A DNA stretch of 64,000 nt, taken from Bifidobacterium lemurum (GTDB lineage Bacteria; Actinomycetota; Actinomycetes; Actinomycetales; Bifidobacteriaceae). A model generated the notes under the pieces. It saw only the letters and a list, made by a program, of their open reading frames with translations, was not told where the DNA came from and made no database searches. This document shows, one piece after another, positions 60,521 through 64,000 of the stretch. The position numbers and the translations under genes are program-made. Within the stretch, counting starts at the first letter, position 1. The number at the start of each line of letters is the position of its first letter. The stretch lies in assembly GCF_014898175.1 (NCBI RefSeq), contig NZ_CP062948.1, positions 124,001 to 188,000 on the forward strand, read 5' to 3'.

Positions 60521-63500
60521 TTATTCGCACCACCTCCATGAAGTGGGTAGTCCATGCAGAGATCGCATACGTGGTTCACCCAACGCATTGAATCTCAGCA
60601 CTTGCGGTTTTAAATTTGCCAAAGGATCAATAGCAGGACGCCATCCTTTTCCGCTCACTATTTTCTGAACCCCGTCTGGCACTTCTGCACCTTTTTTCTC
60701 AGCCGTCTCTTTCAAACCTTCCGCAGAGAGAAAGCGAGGCCTTAGAATCAATTTCGAGGGGTCTCCAAATCCTGCGACGGTCCAATCGCTGCATACATTG
60801 AATGACTGCGTACAGTCCTTTTGAAAGAAGTTGAGCATGTCAGCGATCTGCCCCGTTATTTTTTGCTCCCCAAAGTCCACTCTGATAAGGTCCCCGACCA
60901 CCAGAGAACCCAAATACTCTTCTCGACCTTCATAAATCGCCCGCACGATTTTCTTTTCGCCATAACGCATTGATACAGAGTGTTCAGGTAACGAAACAGT
61001 GAATAAATCTTCACTAGCACTTCGCAGCAAATCAACTTGGAATACACGGATCATACCGTAGAAACACTTGTCGCCCTTTGCACCCTCTTTCCAACAACGG
61101 TATATACGGGCATGATGGATGGCCGACCCAATATCCGCAGACCCTCCTTGTACGGCAATCTGAGCAGCATTTGATGCAAAAAACGACACCCTATCCGCTG
61201 CGTCGAGTCGCTGGCCATTTAGGTGAATTACCCGATCTACATTCTCTGGCAAACCATGCGCCACATCGTAATCAGGCAGACGTGTTAACGCACAATACAG
61301 TGCAGGAGTGGAAGCTTTACGAATCGTATCCGAGTCAATGGCACTTCCCAATTCACACTTATCCAACGCGTGAATCGTCGCATTGTGAGCGATTGAATTC
61401 CCCAAGGACATGCGTTGCCACTGCGAAACCATAATCCGATTATGATCAAGAGCATCATTCAGCAGGACCAGCAGCGTTTTCATACGATTCGACCATTGCC
61501 GGTACGAATCATAGGAGCCAGACCCCGGTTCCGGATACCGTTTCCAGCTCACCATTCCATCATGAATCCCGTAAAAAACCTGCGATTCGCGCAAAGATCC
61601 GCGCACAGACAAAGTTTGCGCGCTGTCTGAATCCATCATCGCGATGATCGCCGCGTCCACTGCATGGTGCCGCCTGTCCAGACGAGTTTTGTAATGGGCT
61701 CCCACAAAATGAATAGCGCCATCAATACCACTTGCTTTACGTGCGTCAGCGATGATGCGCCCTCGATATACATTAACCGCAATAAAAGCCTTTTCTGTTT
61801 TTGCTAACGATTTGCCATTGTAACGATCTGCGTTATAGAACCAATCAATCCTGCGATGTAATTCATCGGCCATCCACGCAACTGATTCCATGGAACGATT
61901 ATCAATCGCCTCGTCTTCCTCCGTTTGTTTCAAGCGCATGCTCACCGATTGCTTGAAAGCTCTCTGTTCAGAGGAAGTATCTGCACCAGGAAGGAAAGCT
62001 TCCACACGTTCTAAAGCTTGCTTCATATCAACTCTGCGAGCTTGAGCGGCGACTGTTTTCTCCCATGCGGCAAATGGAGTCTTCCCCTTCATACGGTTGC
62101 ATTCCGCACATACTGCGGCCAAGTTATCCCGAGTATTGGTAGACCCTTTTCCTTTACGCGGAACAATATGATCCATTTCACATGTCTTAAAGCTAATGCC
62201 AGCACCACAATACAGACATTGTCCATTCTGACGCTGAATCGCTTCCAACCGTCGAATATCGGACTCACGAGGACTTGCAATTCGCATATCGTCCTTAAGG
62301 TATTTGATCAAATCTTCTCGGTACAGCGTACGTCGCCTCTGGGTGTTCTCATACGCCTTCTTGTTCCTACCCGCAGTCGCAACGGAAGATAACGCATCAC
62401 GCACATGCTCAATCTGCACCGATTCTGGATCTCCCCAACGGTTGCGACAACTCATCAGATATCGATTGACGATTTTCAATACTCGATCAACGGACGGATT
62501 ACCAACTGGAGTTCCAATCCTCTCCGCTGCGGGACGCCAATTATCTCCCACTCCGAAAAGATGCTTACGAGCCTCATGCAAATCGTCATCTGTGGTCAGC
62601 ATCTGATGAGTGAGCTTGCGCAAGGTTCCTTCAGAGTACGAGGCACGACCTGATTGCAGGTTTATCTCGTCAAGCTTCGACAACTCTTCATCGTTCAGCT
62701 GATCTATAAAACTGATTGCCTGCTCATAGCACGGATCATCATGGACTTTACCCACGTCAACCGTGTTCGACAACAATCGAATCATGGACTCATGAGATGA
62801 TTCGTCCGTTGCCCTCCACCAGTCAATCAGCTTCGCACGGAGCTTCTTGTCTTTGCATTCAAAGATGCTTTGCACTGAGTTCAGCCGCGGAGGGCGACTG
62901 GTGATACGTTCCTCCCCATCCGGGGTCAGACTGCCCACGCCCTTGATTTGTGAACGCTTCCAACCGAATATCTCGGCCACATCAGACCAAGTGATTTCTT
63001 CTGTTGATGGTGCGGTGAGACTGTCATACACAGTTCCCTTTTCGGAAATGGACAGAGGTCGCTGGAATCCGTTTTCTGCGATACGCAAGTTTGCCAGCAT
63101 ACTCACAATCCGATAGCGTTGAAATACCAAAGATGCCTTCAGCGCACGCAGTTCATGGTCAAAAGGGTCTTTCCCCACGCGATGTTCCGTAGACCCTTTA
63201 GGCGAATGCGCATGAAAAACCGCCAAGAGAAGCTTTCTCGACTCACCCTCAGGAACATGCTGCATGGAAAAGATCACCTTAAGTTCATTAGCATTGTCTT
63301 CCTGCATAAGCTTTGTAGGAAGAAGTCCTTCACGTGCTTCCCGATTAACGGATCCGGTTCTCAGCCGTAGAGCTTCCGCGTAACCAGCGGACAGTACCTC
63401 TTCAATAATTTGCGCAGGGGTTAGGCCTTCTGGAAGATCACGGTCAAGATATCTTTCGGTCTTTTCCAGAAGCTGCCCATACTGTTCGGAATAATCGTTC

Positions 63501-63904
63501 TCGTTCAACAATGACTCCGTACGATGATACGGATTGCGCCATCCTCTATGCCGAGCAATATGACGGACAGCCACGGAAATAGCCTCTTTACGTTGCTCTT
63601 CATCTGCGATGAATTCATCCGCCGCTTTCGCTCGAATCATCCATTCTGCGAAAGGCTCGGTCAAGGTATTGGAATCAACAATCGGATACCCATACTGTTG
63701 GAGCAATGCGTCAAGCTTTTCCAAACGCTTACGACGCCGGTGCCGCATACGCCTAGTACGACGTGCCACGCCAGACATGTTCTTCCGAGTGATTGCTTCC
63801 TTGTTCTTCTGGGGATCAATGCCACCGTCATGAATCACGCTCTGTGCGTTGAGGATCCTGACTGGCATACCGTCGTCATCCACTTGGATACATGCAAGCC
63901 CCAC
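60521..63904 (-). pseudogene. cas9: Cas9 endonuclease, type II-C, 5'-truncated
   Basis: 1,127 codons of a compact Cas9. The bridge helix is KNMSGVARRTRRMRHRRRKR. RuvC-II is PESVQIEHVRD near residue 498. The HNH domain has its zinc cysteines and catalytic His (CEMDHIVPRKG, near 578), and RuvC-III is RRHHAVDAAIIAMMD near 750. The N-terminus is abnormal. The first codon is GTG in SVGLACIQVDDDG, the second half of RuvC-I, and the expected LGLDIG with the catalytic Asp is absent. Upstream codons stay open but encode unrelated sequence. GC content is lower than in neighbouring genes. If made, it would have HNH but no complete RuvC site. Confidence 0.93.
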
Positions 63905-64000
63905 GGATTTCAGACCGAGGGTTAAGTGACAGAATGTGGGTCTTAAATCCGGTGCGGGGCGTTGTCGTGCAACGCGTGTCGCGGGGTTTTAACGTCCTGC
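63905..64000. mobile_element. Foreign-looking sequence abutting cas9, probable insertion-element end
   Basis: Immediately upstream of the remaining cas9 codons, GGATTTCAGACC (63905-63916) and GGTCTTAAATCC (63939-63950) form an 11-of-12-base inverted repeat with a 22-base centre. The DNA then becomes GC-rich and has no cas9 similarity. This is best read as the end of a mobile element that displaced the cas9 promoter and start. The family cannot be named and the element continues past the window. Confidence 0.5.

Overview
The window is high-GC actinobacterial DNA whose gene content and order point to Bifidobacterium, close to the B. longum/B. breve group. Supporting features are a serpin beside a LacI regulator, an oligosaccharide:H+ symporter and a GH32 beta-fructofuranosidase, a DivIVA-type protein ending in a dxr-ispG run, a chromosomal TetM/W-like GTPase, an ileS T-box and small DUF3052/DUF3107 genes. 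Species cannot be fixed from sequence reading alone.

Layout. 1-5.2 kb (minus): 5' end of ftsZ, then dusB, glyS and pepC. 5.3-8.5 kb (plus): a TPP riboswitch driving thiM-thiE-thiD and a thiamine-binding-family protein. 8.5-14.4 kb (plus): serpin, LacI regulator with clear operators, symporter, and a GH32 gene broken by a one-base frameshift. 14.5-20.1 kb (minus): divIVA-like, dxr, ispG, recO and uppS, an isoprenoid and envelope cluster. 20.2-21.4 kb: tRNA-Val(TAC), a small ORF that runs into it, and a GNAT/RHH toxin-antitoxin pair with a perfect palindromic operator. 21.6-33.2 kb: housekeeping and conserved actinobacterial genes (DUF3052, YlbL-like Lon protease, zincin-like DUF2342, UvrD-type helicase, a phosphotransferase-fold protein with a degraded active site, DUF3107, PHP phosphoesterase, VKOR, dapF, murI, patatin). 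33.3-43.1 kb (minus): SPFH protein, aminotransferase, metQ-metN-metI methionine importer, a ketopantoate-reductase-like gene and a complete polar amino-acid ABC importer. 43.7-46.5 kb: esterase, YwiC-like membrane protein, GNAT, HAD protein. 46.7-48.1 kb: an insertion sequence with doubled terminal repeats. 48.3-51.5 kb: GH43 glycosidase, MFS transporter and divergent AraC regulator, a small carbohydrate module. 51.5-57.6 kb: TetM/W-like GTPase and ileS with its T-box leader.

57.7-64 kb: a type II-C CRISPR-Cas locus of lower GC than its surroundings (array of 16 repeats, then cas2, cas1, cas9 on the minus strand). The locus looks like a recent wreck. cas1 carries a single in-frame TGA. cas9 lacks the start of RuvC-I, including the catalytic Asp, because foreign-looking sequence with an inverted repeat abuts codon 1 of what is left, while HNH, RuvC-II and RuvC-III are intact. 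The array itself is well preserved. At its cas2 end the last repeat folds onto an adjacent anti-repeat through a four-base loop, like a natural single-guide RNA.

A recurring theme is leaderless transcription. At least seven genes (the LacI regulator, recO, dapF, PHP, ywiC-like, GNAT, AraC regulator) have a -10-like hexamer exactly seven bases before the start codon and no Shine-Dalgarno sequence, and an eighth (ylbL-like) has it at eight bases. This spacing was used to choose their starts.
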